Shown piece by piece: positions 42,101 to 51,232 of a stretch of DNA of 64,000 nucleotides. Source of the stretch: Erythrobacter sp. (GTDB taxonomy: Bacteria > Pseudomonadota > Alphaproteobacteria > Sphingomonadales > Sphingomonadaceae); NCBI GenBank assembly GCA_009993635.1, contig JAACTC010000005.1, positions 248,001-312,000 of the forward strand, written 5' to 3'. The position numbers and the translations under genes were made by a program. Every line of letters starts with the position of its first letter. Within the stretch, counting starts at the first letter, position 1. The notes under the pieces are model-generated. The model was not told where the DNA came from, did no database searches, and worked only from the letters and a program-made list of their open reading frames with translations.

Positions 42101-44678
42101 TTTCCCCTTCGTCTGAAATTTTCCGGATTGCTGAAAACAGCGCCTCGGCGGTGTCCTGACCGAGGTACCAGATGACGATCTCTTCGATCAGCAATTTACC
42201 ATTTACCGACTTTGGACCCACGGCGTCGCGAACGAGCGAATAGGGCGATTCGCAGACCGCCCATTGCCAGGAGTCGCCGGATGCTTTTTCCCGCGCGTAT
42301 TCGCGTGCCAAGGTGTTGAGCAAAAAGAGGTAGTCCATTTTTCGGTCGGCCGGACCAGGCTCGATCGACCGGGACATCGAGATGTTTGGATCGGAGAACA
42401 GGTTGACCACCCGCCGAACCGATGACCGAAGCCGTTGAACCGGCCGCTTCTTGGCGAAAGAGACGAACTCCAGCGCGGTGAAATAGCTCTCGCGCCCCGG
42501 TGAGAAGTCATGACACAAGGCCGTCAGTTCGAGCGGTTCGGAGCCCCTGGCGGCATTATGGCCGTAAGCTTCGCTCAATCCGAACGATCGCGCCCGCAGC
42601 AGCCCGGCCTGCCACGGAATATCATAGGCATATCGGAAGATCGGGACCGAATGTCGCTTGTGCTCTTCGGCTAACTTTCGCTCGCTGGCAGGCACGCCAG
42701 GCAGATAGTTCTTGAAGAAGAATCTGACCTGTTCCTTCAGCTCTTCGTTCGGATCCTCGTACAGGGACTTATCAAGCCGCCGCGCGCGATCGATCTTCTG
42801 TGCGACAAGATTGTCGATGAGCTGGTCGCGAACCTCGGGATACAACCTCTCGGTGTTCGCGAAGCCATGGAGGGGAACGCCATCTTCTTCCCCCAGCGCA
42901 CACTTATCCAAATTTTCCGCGTTTTCCCGATGAGATTTTACCGCCTCGCAAAAGCCCGACTTGTCGAGCACTTCCTCCATATCCTCCAGCATCTCGCGCC
43001 AGTACGGGCCCCAGTTGGCGTGGAATTGCTGACACCGCTTTTCGACAAATTCGAACAGGATGCGGCACAGCAGATCCGTACCCTGAAGGAAATCGCCGGT
43101 CAGAACCCTGGAATCGCTTTCCCGCTGCGTTTTCTCGATCCACCGGCACAGCAGGCGCAAGCGGATGTACCATGAGGCATCGAGCGGTACTTTTCCGAAC
43201 ACGCCGACGGACGAAAACCGCGTCACCGCCATCGACAGGTCCGAAAGGCCGTCCGCCTGAGGGGTGTTGAGAATGTCCTGGAATTGATAGCCAATCAGCT
43301 CTTGCAGCAGCGCGTAGAGGTAGGAGGGGCCGTAAACGGTCGCGGCAAGCAGGTCCGACATGATTTCGATCACGAGCTCGCGCGTGTCTATGTGATCGCG
43401 CTCCCAATAGCTTAGGCCGTGATAGTTGTTCATCTCACGCGAGAGCCCACGAATAAGCTCGGTGAATTCGTCCGAGTCCTGCAGTCTGCCGAAATGAACC
43501 AGATCGTCGAAATGCGATCTCAGAATTCCGTGCGCGCACTCGTGTGCCAGCAGCGGTTGCAGATCCGGCCGGTCGGGCATGAAGAACGAGCTGTGGACCA
43601 GGTGATAGGCGAAAACCGGCCGCCCCTTGGTGGCGTTGATGGACTGCGAGCTGCGAAAGCTCTTGGCGCTGTCAATCAGCGGAGTGTTGAGCGCGATGTT
43701 CTTCAGCCCGGAAAAATGCATTGCGGACGTCTGTTCGAAGTCGAATTTGCCTGGGTATTTCTTGGAGAAGAACTCCTCCAGCTCGGCGTAAATGCTGATC
43801 GTCTTTTCGGCCAGGTTGTCGTTGTAGAGGCCCTGCTCGCGCCGGCGATCCATAAACGGACGAAGGCGATCCTGCGTTTCGAGATCGAGAATCTTGTCGA
43901 GCTGCCCCTTGAGGTCGCGGAACGCGTCGATCGAAACGTGCAGGTTGCTCATCGCCCCGGCACGCACGATCATCAGCTGTGAGATCGGATCGAAGTTGTC
44001 GACAAACCTGCCAAGCAGAAAATGGCGGTTATCGGGGTCGGTAACATCCTTCTCGTAAAACTCTTCGTTGGCCAGGTGCCGGGTCGCCTGCTTCACCCAC
44101 CAGCACAAGTGCAGCTTGTCGATCAGGATGTTGCGCTTGAGAGACTGTAGCGCATCGAAGCAGCGATATTCTGCCAGAAATGCTTCGTCGATCCGGCCGG
44201 TATCGTGGCAATGCCGCACGCGATCCTTGATCGGGTGGACGATCCGCTGGCGATAGAACGGGGATGCAGTCTCGCGGATGACATCCTTGAAAGCCACTTC
44301 GCCGTCGCGCGCGAGATGATCCATCGGATCTTGCCGCTTGTCGATGATCGAAGGGAGGCGCGGCACCCACACTTCGGAAAGGTTCGCGAAATCGTGCGGG
44401 CCGATCCGGATATCGTCGAACAGATCATCCCAGGTGCGCTTGCGCCCCTCGGTGGGCTTCTTCCCCGTTTCGAGGCGCTCGACCGTGCACCACAGATAAT
44501 CCTCTTCGAACCGCAGGAGCATATTCAGCTCGGAAATGTCGAGGACGTACGAAAGGTTCGTCTGGAAATGGCGCGCTTCCATCAGCAGGATGTCGAGGCG
44601 TTCGATCATGTCGGCAGACAGGATCACCGCCAGATCGCAGATGTTGTCGATCGCGCTGCGGGTGCTGGTGCTAGCCAT
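39192..44678 (-). CDS. giant uncharacterised protein with an HExxH metalloprotease motif
   Basis: 1,828 residues, no signal peptide and no clear membrane segment. I recognise no family over most of its length. At residues 379-383 it has HECAH, preceded by a hydrophobic LLA and followed about 55 residues later by ELVIEIMSDLLAA (E438, D442), the spacing of a gluzincin-type third ligand and a common bacterial pattern. The rest is helical and charged, with no P-loop, nuclease or TIR motif that I can see. The ATG at 44678 overlaps the stop of the membrane-protein gene by eight bases; a longer in-frame start at 44732 would overlap it by 62. It looks lower in GC than the flanks and sits 47 bases upstream of ribB. 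Confidence 0.85.
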   Translation of the reverse strand: MASTSTRSAIDNICDLAVILSADMIERLDILLMEARHFQTNLSYVLDISELNMLLRFEEDYLWCTVERLETGKKPTEGRKRTWDDLFDDIRIGPHDFANLSEVWVPRLPSIIDKRQDPMDHLARDGEVAFKDVIRETASPFYRQRIVHPIKDRVRHCHDTGRIDEAFLAEYRCFDALQSLKRNILIDKLHLCWWVKQATRHLANEEFYEKDVTDPDNRHFLLGRFVDNFDPISQLMIVRAGAMSNLHVSIDAFRDLKGQLDKILDLETQDRLRPFMDRRREQGLYNDNLAEKTISIYAELEEFFSKKYPGKFDFEQTSAMHFSGLKNIALNTPLIDSAKSFRSSQSINATKGRPVFAYHLVHSSFFMPDRPDLQPLLAHECAHGILRSHFDDLVHFGRLQDSDEFTELIRGLSREMNNYHGLSYWERDHIDTRELVIEIMSDLLAATVYGPSYLYALLQELIGYQFQDILNTPQADGLSDLSMAVTRFSSVGVFGKVPLDASWYIRLRLLCRWIEKTQRESDSRVLTGDFLQGTDLLCRILFEFVEKRCQQFHANWGPYWREMLEDMEEVLDKSGFCEAVKSHRENAENLDKCALGEEDGVPLHGFANTERLYPEVRDQLIDNLVAQKIDRARRLDKSLYEDPNEELKEQVRFFFKNYLPGVPASERKLAEEHKRHSVPIFRYAYDIPWQAGLLRARSFGLSEAYGHNAARGSEPLELTALCHDFSPGRESYFTALEFVSFAKKRPVQRLRSSVRRVVNLFSDPNISMSRSIEPGPADRKMDYLFLLNTLAREYAREKASGDSWQWAVCESPYSLVRDAVGPKSVNGKLLIEEIVIWYLGQDTAEALFSAIRKISDEGEKETRFGIERQIAEVSRSLISGILSETTTSTQPFARTGYDLRRKIIAQAAEVRPFIDAAQAQGRSAGKVVHRKVAKAFPKDEHISRFGALHLLALYPRAGRESMDERPWRSFERLPEETIEFYEVLCRCKVGALGDILENAGFHEQPEFSSLFEFAHNLNAWSRNKEIEHHKDTLRELDDIRRAIGAIGRQNRGSKELDRITVKKLSRISIADSLKFWVDPQRPQSIDGIHRFDRARFYYDISWRTGEDTKPPQILRSFNVLGKYDSIMVADAAGEWRWRLPVQERHDLSVPQTLREVLGDLAKAYQMWVRTAPGNAAPRAPLRRSELLLHKERMQVNHGPLGSLMCLKGREWYEIFWIILYANIRRPPYGNFAEDLKTIADDLLPYIRDEVAFRLTSSSDHNEKNVGLAFDNLLESAKDFFKDRQNTPFLIDVIIAIAKGEPLPRNAEDEATKFLNGIVSSIEAPNENATAEPIRRPSYLSERFILPFLERRELGLRCSIKGTPLELSRQGGLKSTSDIAAESQGIIVSPDKPEPDVLAFISIRLARRHSRLEFLSRLRTIIGKAEEAKGQNPGVSSESLMGGYVMPLGSPSIEQIGVLFEEGDHAYLTEGWGDLMLVLCEYPESHGARTDRLETPNRLATVFLIQQAIFNDWMVSRTDLHLRPQCVARAMTSNSAAAKAKRFSTPPEYLQEGSEQFFHLRQEVRLKSDRSRSTPAAKLVSRILRRARAMHIGGILYGYFAGLKLGDELNIKNLDLVERPPHEGLEGNADALYQRFLSSLCDFEPNTSNPDYGLMYDPDHIQKRILQHFELKGSDLRKELDSHDFKRQIERAFTVRRNRAGRAKPRDRDLIDYFVSVQQSPGRNDVVLYYQRERIGKVALPDVRLAAHAWSYWSYRELARLQPRCSASQAKNGGHSSIWQPQLPEDGFSLALRGFHWMLPDYDSEDIASILAYDHVASLRSRTDKDPPD

Positions 44679-46248
44679 TTCGGATCTGTTCCGTGTTGAT
44701 GAGGTGGGGGCCGGGCGGGGCGTCGCTGGCATTCATGGCGGCGATCATGGTGAGCAGCAGGGTCGCGTAGCCCACCGTCGCGACCGCAAGAGACCAGACC
44801 GTCGCCTTGGCTTGAATACTGGAGACCGCAACGGGCAGCTCGTCCGCCTCCACGTCAGGAATCAGCGAAATCGGCAAGCGGCTGAAATCGCGATAATGGC
44901 GCGCTTCATGCAGCACGAAGTCGTTCTCGAAGTGACTCCACTCGATCATCGTGAAGAAGCCGGTGGCCACCAGCCAGGCAATGACCATCAGGGATGCCTG
45001 TTCGGGGGAGACCGACTTTGTGGCGGTGAAGAACAACACCACCACTCCGGATGCCCACGCGGGCGACCAGCAGTAGAAGAAGTACTTCAGTACCGGCAGG
45101 TAAGTCAGGCCGAACCCGTTGGGCCGGTCGGTCATCTGATTGAGAAACGGGTTGAGCAGCGAGATCGCGGCAGCGTTGGATAAGGCCCAGGAGGTTGTGT
45201 TCCTTCCGAACCAGCTGGCGGGGGAGCGGGCATAGTAATTGGGGACGAGGAGCGCGCATATCAGCGCACGCGGAAGCCTGAAAAGCTCGTTCAATTCATA
45301 GATCACGCGTTCCGATATCGGCGAAGATCCCTTCATCGGGCGGTCCCGCGATCCGGTCAGCACCACCCGGATTCTGGTCATCAGGTTTCGTACCCGGATG
45401 AGACAATGAGCTACGAATGGGAATGGCCTGCGAAGAGCGACCCGTGCCCACCAGCTGCGCCAGGCATTCGGCCATTTTGCGACGCCAAGCGAAAATGGCA
45501 TCATCAATGCCCGCATCTGGCGGTATTCGGCGTGCGGCAGGTCTCCGAAGCGCAAGGGGAGTACCGGAACGGCGAGAACGACGAATAGGAGCGTGGGAGC
45601 AAGCCAGGCCACCCATCCGAGCACCTGCAGCAGGACGAATAGCTCATCCCGAAAATCCGAGGCTTCGAACCCGCTTTTCACCGTTCCGTGCAGGTACAGC
45701 AGCCACACCAGCACCGGCGGGGCGGCCCAGAAGACTCCCTTGACCAGGAAGCCCTTCGTCTTCCGCCAGCCCTTGGCGAAGATCATGGAATCGACACCGC
45801 CAGTCGTGGCTTTGATAGCGATATAACTGATCGGGATGCACAGGAAGGCTACCGCAATGCACATCACGGCCAGCCTGGGCGAAAGCGTACCAATCGGCGC
45901 GATAGCCGCGCTGCCGGCGAGGATGTAACCGAAGGCCAGAAAATATCGCGCCAGCCTGCCCGGCACCAGATAGACCTGCTCGACCGCGTTGCTGCCCGGG
46001 ATCCTCCAGTTGAAATTCGCGGGGCCGCGAAGCTGGCGAATGATGCTCAGAAAATTGGGCGAGCCGGTGGTCAGAAAGAACAGAGGGATGGGCCTGAAGG
46101 CAAATCGCAAATTGCGACGGACATGCAAGCCGAGTGCCGCGAACAGACTGACCTGAAGGAAGGCGACCTGAACGAATACGAGCTCGAAGATCGTACTCGG
46201 CGCACCGACGCTTCCATCCAAAAATGTCGCAATCGGTCCGTTCAGCAT
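44671..46248 (-). CDS. polytopic membrane protein of the accessory operon, with an HExxH motif
   Basis: 525 residues with roughly eight to ten hydrophobic segments, no family recognised. A long basic loop (about residues 235-325) separates two membrane halves. Near the C-terminus, after a hydrophobic stretch, HEARH occurs at residues 447-451 in the segment NDFVLHEARHYRDF, facing a soluble, acidic loop before the last membrane segment. One HExxH can arise by chance, but its partner gene has one as well. The start is ATG 46248; a TTG 42 bases upstream is possible. Translationally coupled to the giant gene. Confidence 0.8.
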   Translation of the reverse strand: MLNGPIATFLDGSVGAPSTIFELVFVQVAFLQVSLFAALGLHVRRNLRFAFRPIPLFFLTTGSPNFLSIIRQLRGPANFNWRIPGSNAVEQVYLVPGRLARYFLAFGYILAGSAAIAPIGTLSPRLAVMCIAVAFLCIPISYIAIKATTGGVDSMIFAKGWRKTKGFLVKGVFWAAPPVLVWLLYLHGTVKSGFEASDFRDELFVLLQVLGWVAWLAPTLLFVVLAVPVLPLRFGDLPHAEYRQMRALMMPFSLGVAKWPNAWRSWWARVALRRPFPFVAHCLIRVRNLMTRIRVVLTGSRDRPMKGSSPISERVIYELNELFRLPRALICALLVPNYYARSPASWFGRNTTSWALSNAAAISLLNPFLNQMTDRPNGFGLTYLPVLKYFFYCWSPAWASGVVVLFFTATKSVSPEQASLMVIAWLVATGFFTMIEWSHFENDFVLHEARHYRDFSRLPISLIPDVEADELPVAVSSIQAKATVWSLAVATVGYATLLLTMIAAMNASDAPPGPHLINTEQIRNG

Positions 46249-46373
46249 TGCCGGACCGGCAAATAAGATCGCATGACACCCCCGCAGCAAAGGTGCGCGG
46301 AAGCGATTTTCAAATCAAGTACGTATTTGCGGGTGGGCAGGCCCGATGAGCGTGCCTGAAGTAAAACCGGCGA

Positions 46374-46742
46374 TCAGTTGTTCGTCGGGCCTAGTCGGCG
46401 CAGCGACATCGTTTTGGTCTGCAGGGCTCCGCGGCTCGGCGAGATATATCTCGACGGGGGCTTTGCACCGGATAGCTTCGCACGATCGAGTGCCGGCGCC
46501 CAGTCCTGCGGGTTGCGTTCGTGCCGTTCGCGGCGGAACAGTTCTCGCTCTTCCAGTGAAAGGCCGCGGCCTTCGAGTTTGGACAAGCGGGAATCAATTT
46601 CTCCTAGATTTTCGCGAACGGAAAGCATGTCGCGGTTCAAGGACTGCATATCCCGGGTAAGGGACTCACCATTCTCCCGAACGGCTCTCACCTCATCCGC
46701 CAGGTTTACCGCCCACTTTGGCGGGGTATCGTCAGTGCTCAT
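46374..46742 (-). CDS. small coiled-coil protein, first gene of the accessory operon
   Basis: 122 residues. Residues about 10-55 form heptads (VRAVRENGESLTRDMQSLN onward) expected to be a coiled coil; the middle is charged (EERELFRRERHER) and the tail is basic and unstructured. No family recognised. The ATG at 46742 is preferred: AGAGGA sits eight bases upstream, whereas the in-frame ATG at 46751 has that site directly abutting it. A 125-base gap separates it from the membrane protein, so the operon link is likely but not certain. Confidence 0.6.
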   Translation of the reverse strand: MSTDDTPPKWAVNLADEVRAVRENGESLTRDMQSLNRDMLSVRENLGEIDSRLSKLEGRGLSLEERELFRRERHERNPQDWAPALDRAKLSGAKPPSRYISPSRGALQTKTMSLRRLGPTNN

Positions 46743-47291
46743 AGAGGCCATCCTCTTTCGCGTTGCTGCTAGCTGGCCTCATGCGCTCCCGCACCCCCCA
46801 TCAACCTGAAGAAAGACTGCGGCGCGATAACCAGTTTGCACGAAGTAGGCAAGAGACCCAGTTCGTGGTCCCATGTAGGGCGCAGAGGTGATAAATCCAG
46901 GTGCACTAACTTGGCTAACAAGTAGTTGCGGGAAAACCGGGATCTTATTCGAGCCATTCGGCACGGCGACACCTGCATTGAATTGAAACGCCAATTGTGG
47001 AAACTGCACTGACGCCAGATGTTTCCCGTTCGATGGCGATAAGGTGCAAGCTATACAACCTCACGGCAAATGGTGCGGGGCAAGGCTGAGGATCGATCAG
47101 AACCGACCCCAAAAAAGAGCCCACCCTCGTTCAATCATCGCATGACCGGCAAGCTGCGTCGGTCAGCGCAGCCGGTTATCCACCCGGAGCACGTCTCTCG
47201 CACCTATCTCCGGCCCAAAGGCGCAAGGCAGATGCCTTTGCGGCCAGCAAACATCGCTGGTCCGGCTATCAGGATGAAATCCTTGGAAAAA
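46743..47291. other. 550-bp intergenic region without a recognisable gene
   Basis: Between the accessory operon and tRNA-Lys. It looks lower in GC than its surroundings and holds only short overlapping open frames with no ribosome site, signal or recognisable domain. It presumably contains the operon promoter. I see no integrase remnant and no copy of the tRNA 3' end. Confidence 0.6.
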
Positions 47292-47367
<76 letters not shown>

Positions 47368-47487
47368 ACACCGGCGATCTGAGGGCGATGCCGCGCCGGC
47401 GATTCGATGGTCGATTCGCCAGCAGGAGGCGGTCACATAAGGCCTGTGGCGAAAGGTGCAAGCCCTTGCGCGCACTCCATCGCCAAA

Positions 47488-48609
47488 TCAGCTCTGCACC
47501 AGCCCGCCGCCGCGCCCCTGCGTGTTCCAGCGATAGACCATCATCAGTGCGCCCAGGCACATCATATTGGTCATCATGGAGGAGCCGCCGTGGCTCATGA
47601 AGGGGAGGGGGATCCCCACGACGGGCGCCATGCCCATCACCATCATCAGGTTGATCGCGATGTAGAAGAACATCGTCGCCACCATCCCTGCGGCCAGCAG
47701 CCGGTCGAAACGGTTCTGCGCATTGCGCGCCACGCTGAGCCCCCAGTGAAGGATCAGACCGAATGCGACCAGCACGAACAGCCCGCCCAGGAACCCCCAT
47801 TCCTCCGCCATCGTCGCGAAGACGAAATCGGTGTGCGGTTCGGGCAAGTACTGCAGGTGGCTTTGCGATCCCTCGTTGAAGCCCTTGCCGGCAAAGCCGC
47901 CGGATCCGATTGCGATCTTCGACTGGGTGATGTGATAGCCACTGCCCAGCGGATCGCTCTCCGGATCCATGAACGTGGTCACCCGGCGCTGCTGATAGGG
48001 CTTGAGCGCGAAATTATAGGCCAGAGGCACCGCGACAGCGGCGGCGGCGCCAGCAGCAAGAAACCAGCTCATCGGCAGGCCCGCCAGGAACATCACCACG
48101 GCGCCCGAAAACAGGATGGCCAGCGCGGTGCCCAGATCGGGCTGCATCAGCACCAGCAGCACCGGCATGGTGATAATCACGCCGGCGGGCAGCAGCGCGC
48201 GCCACGAGCTGAACATGCCTGTGGGCAACGTGTCGTAGAAGCGGGCGAGGGCCAGGGCGACCGCCGGTTTCATCAGCTCGGATGGCTGGATGCGGATCGG
48301 GCCAACCTCCAGCCACCGCTGGCTGCCGCCACCGATTGCCCCGGCAGCTTCCACCGCGACCAGCATGATCAGGATCACCACGTAGGCGGGATAGGCCGCG
48401 AACTTGGCGAAATCGCGTGAGAAGGTGGAGATGACCAGCGCGACGACCATAAAGATCGCAAAGCGAAGCAGGTGCGTATCCGCAAAGGGCGAGAGGTTGC
48501 CGCCCGCGGCGGAGTACAGCACGGCGGAGCCGAAGCAGGTCAGCAGGATCAGCGGGATCAGCATCGACCACGGCTGACGCGCGATGGGAGTGGGGATGAT
48601 GGAACTCAC
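47488..48609 (-). CDS. rodA: rod-shape-determining peptidoglycan polymerase RodA
   Basis: SEDS-family glycosyltransferase that polymerises lipid II with PBP2 for lateral wall growth. 373 residues, ten membrane segments, with RIQPSELMK, the QPDLGTAL motif and the GIPLPFMSHGGSS block near the C-terminus. The ATG overlaps the mrdA stop (ATGA). It is the last gene of the mreBCD-mrdA-rodA operon and ends 120 bases before tRNA-Lys. Confidence 0.97.
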   Translation of the reverse strand: MSSIIPTPIARQPWSMLIPLILLTCFGSAVLYSAAGGNLSPFADTHLLRFAIFMVVALVISTFSRDFAKFAAYPAYVVILIMLVAVEAAGAIGGGSQRWLEVGPIRIQPSELMKPAVALALARFYDTLPTGMFSSWRALLPAGVIITMPVLLVLMQPDLGTALAILFSGAVVMFLAGLPMSWFLAAGAAAAVAVPLAYNFALKPYQQRRVTTFMDPESDPLGSGYHITQSKIAIGSGGFAGKGFNEGSQSHLQYLPEPHTDFVFATMAEEWGFLGGLFVLVAFGLILHWGLSVARNAQNRFDRLLAAGMVATMFFYIAINLMMVMGMAPVVGIPLPFMSHGGSSMMTNMMCLGALMMVYRWNTQGRGGGLVQS

Positions 48610-50672
48610 TGCGCGTCGTCCGCCGAATTCTGGGCCTGAGCATTAACGGATGTATCGACGTCGGGCCGACGGACCCGGCGCGGGTTGTTGCGCGCGAACT
48701 CCTCGCTCCGCTGTGCCTCGATCCGCGCTTCGGCATCGACCCGCGCCTGGATTTCGCGGTCGAGCGGGGGGCTGGCGGGAATCGTCTCCCCGGCAGCGCG
48801 GGCATATTCGGCGTAGCGGCGCTGCAGGCGTTGCTGCGCGGTGCCGCCCCACTCTTTTTCGTAAGCGAGCAGCGCGTCCATCCCTTTTTGGGGGTCGAAC
48901 ATGAAGGTCATCACGTCGCGTGCGATCGGATAGGCTGCGCCGGAGCCGCCGCCATGCTCGATCACCACCGCGCCCGCGTAGCGCGGATTGTCGAACGGGG
49001 CAAAAAAGACGAACAGGCCGTGATCGCGGTATTTCCACGGGCCGGTCTTGCCGTTCGAGACACTGAGCGAGACGACCTGCGCCGTCCCCGTCTTGCCCGC
49101 CATCAGTACGTTTTCGATCGGCAGGCGCGCGCGCCCTGCGGTGCCGGGGCCGTTGACCACATCGCTCATCGCCTGGCGGATATAGGCGATCTCGTCGCTC
49201 TTGAAATCAAGCGAGGGCGCGGGTTTCTGCTTGTCAGTCTTGATCAGCGCAGGCTCGAAATGGCGGCCGGTGGCGATCCGCGTGGCCATCACGGCAAGTT
49301 GCAGCGGGCTCGCGAGGTAATAACCCTGACCGATCGATGCGTTCACCGTGTCGTACGGCTGCCATTGCTGATCGTATTTCTTCAGCTTCCACGCGGAGTC
49401 GGGGACGGTGCCGTAGAACTGGCTGGCGACCGGCAGATCGAATTCCTGCCCCAGGCCGAACTGGCGGGCGTAGGCGGCAACCTTGTCGAAACCCACCTTC
49501 TGCGCAAAGTGATAGAAATAGCTGTCGCACGACTGGTAAATGCCCTTGGCCATGTCGACCCGGCCATGATTGCTCCAGCAGTTGAAGAAGCGGTTGCCGA
49601 TGCGGCGTCCACCACCGCAAATGATCGACTCGTTCGGGTCGATGCCTTCGTGCATGAAGGCCATTGCATGCATCGGCTTGACCGTGGAGCCAGGCGGGTA
49701 GAGGCCCTTGAGCACCTTGTTGCGCAGCGGAACGCGATCGTTCTCGCTCAGCATCGCGTATTCGACGCTGCCGATCCCGTCGGAAAAGGAATTGGGATCG
49801 AAGCTGGGCATCGAAGCCATGCAAAGCAGATCGCCGCTCGCGCAGTCCATCACCACCACGGAGCCGCTTTCGAGCCCCAGGCGCCGCGCCGCGTAATCTT
49901 GCAAGGGACCGTCGATGGTCAGCTGAACAGCATTTCCCTGGACGTCGGGCCGCGTGCTGAGATCGCGCACGATCCGGCCCGATGCGGTCACTTCGACGCG
50001 CCGTGCGCCGGGCTTGCCGCGAAGTGTTTGCTCGAACTGCTTTTCGAGACCGTCTTTGCCGATCTTGTAGCCCGGAGTGATCAGCAGGGGGTTGCGATCT
50101 TCCTCGAACTCTTCGCGGCTCGCCGCACCGACATAGCCGATCAGATGGCCGACCGAGGGGCCGGTGGGATAGTACCGCGAAAACCCGCGCTGGGGCACGA
50201 TGCCCGGCAGTTCGGGCAACCGGATGCTGACCGACGCGAAGGCATCGTAATCGAGCCCGCTGGCGACTTCGATAGGCGCGTAGCCCGCCGACTCGTCGAT
50301 CCGCTTGCGCAGATCGCGCATCTTCGCATCGTCGAGGTTGAGCAGCTTCGCCAGTGTTTCCAGCTCGCGCTCGCTATCCTGCAGGCGTTCGGGAATGATA
50401 TCGACGCGGAAATCGGCCTGATTTGAGGCGAGGGGGGCACCGTTACGATCGAGAATCCAGCCCCGCCGCGGCGGGATCAGCGTCAGATTGACGCGGTTGC
50501 TCTCGCTCTCGGTCGCGTATTTATCGTTCTCCGCAATCGCGATGAACCCCATCCTGCCCGCGAGCAGCATGCCGACCGAAAGGCCGCCGACGCCCAGAAC
50601 GAAGCTGCGACGGTCGAAGCTGTCGGTCAGCACGCTTTCGTTGAGGATCTTTTTGGTCAGGCCGAGGGGCAT
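48606..50672 (-). CDS. mrdA: penicillin-binding protein 2
   Basis: Transpeptidase of the rod complex, 688 residues. A membrane anchor near residue 30 is followed by the PBP dimer domain and the catalytic domain with PPGSTVKPM (active Ser and Lys), the SCDSYF motif and AGKTGTAQ. The C-terminal tail of about 60 residues is charged and disordered, with an EARIEAQRSEEFAR helix. The ATG at 50672 overlaps the mreD stop by one base; the open frame continues upstream but only as antisense-free shadow of mreD. Confidence 0.97.
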   Translation of the reverse strand: MPLGLTKKILNESVLTDSFDRRSFVLGVGGLSVGMLLAGRMGFIAIAENDKYATESESNRVNLTLIPPRRGWILDRNGAPLASNQADFRVDIIPERLQDSERELETLAKLLNLDDAKMRDLRKRIDESAGYAPIEVASGLDYDAFASVSIRLPELPGIVPQRGFSRYYPTGPSVGHLIGYVGAASREEFEEDRNPLLITPGYKIGKDGLEKQFEQTLRGKPGARRVEVTASGRIVRDLSTRPDVQGNAVQLTIDGPLQDYAARRLGLESGSVVVMDCASGDLLCMASMPSFDPNSFSDGIGSVEYAMLSENDRVPLRNKVLKGLYPPGSTVKPMHAMAFMHEGIDPNESIICGGGRRIGNRFFNCWSNHGRVDMAKGIYQSCDSYFYHFAQKVGFDKVAAYARQFGLGQEFDLPVASQFYGTVPDSAWKLKKYDQQWQPYDTVNASIGQGYYLASPLQLAVMATRIATGRHFEPALIKTDKQKPAPSLDFKSDEIAYIRQAMSDVVNGPGTAGRARLPIENVLMAGKTGTAQVVSLSVSNGKTGPWKYRDHGLFVFFAPFDNPRYAGAVVIEHGGGSGAAYPIARDVMTFMFDPQKGMDALLAYEKEWGGTAQQRLQRRYAEYARAAGETIPASPPLDREIQARVDAEARIEAQRSEEFARNNPRRVRRPDVDTSVNAQAQNSADDAQ

Positions 50673-51232
50673 CAGGAAATGGTCCGCAAACGCATCAGTC
50701 GAAGCTTGTCGAGACGCGAGACGATGAAGGAAATGAAGGGGTAGGCGACAACCGAGAGCAGCAATTGGGGCACGATACTGGCGAACAGCGGCAGGCTGAG
50801 CCGACTGCCCGATACGAGCGTCGCCACCAGGATATAGATCACCGCGATCGAGGCGGCGATCATCCAGTCCTGGGCGAACCCGCGCCACGGGAAGCGGATA
50901 TCGATAATCTCGATGGCCAGCATTGCCGCGGAGAACAGAAGGATAGCAGATCCAAATGGCTGGCCACTGAACAGATCGTCCCACACGCCGAAGATCAGGC
51001 CTGACCAGATCGGCAGGACGCCGGGGCGCAACAGCCGCCAGGCGAGCATGAAGAGGAACCCGATCGGCGGCAGCAGGGGGCCTGTGACCGCGATCGGCAC
51101 GCTCTGCAGGTACGAGGCGAGCATGATCGTCGCCCACGGGATGAACACCAGCAGGAAGGGCGAATGATCGCGGTTGATCTGGCGCCGCCCGGAGCTGTCG
51201 CGCCGGTTGGTAAAGCCGCGCCGCTCGATCAT
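50672..51232 (-). CDS. mreD: rod-shape-determining protein MreD
   Basis: 186 residues, five or six membrane segments, basic N-terminus. It links MreC/MreB to the wall-synthesis enzymes in the inner membrane. Identification rests on length, hydrophobic profile, the PIGFLFMLAWRLLRPG-like middle and its position between mreC and mrdA. Start overlaps the mreC stop (ATGA). Confidence 0.92.
   Translation of the reverse strand: MIERRGFTNRRDSSGRRQINRDHSPFLLVFIPWATIMLASYLQSVPIAVTGPLLPPIGFLFMLAWRLLRPGVLPIWSGLIFGVWDDLFSGQPFGSAILLFSAAMLAIEIIDIRFPWRGFAQDWMIAASIAVIYILVATLVSGSRLSLPLFASIVPQLLLSVVAYPFISFIVSRLDKLRLMRLRTIS

Noticed and set aside
46769-47009. Overlapping short open frames in the gap next to the accessory operon
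   Set aside because: No ribosome site, no signal or domain, overlapping frames compete, and the predicted proteins have no recognisable pattern.
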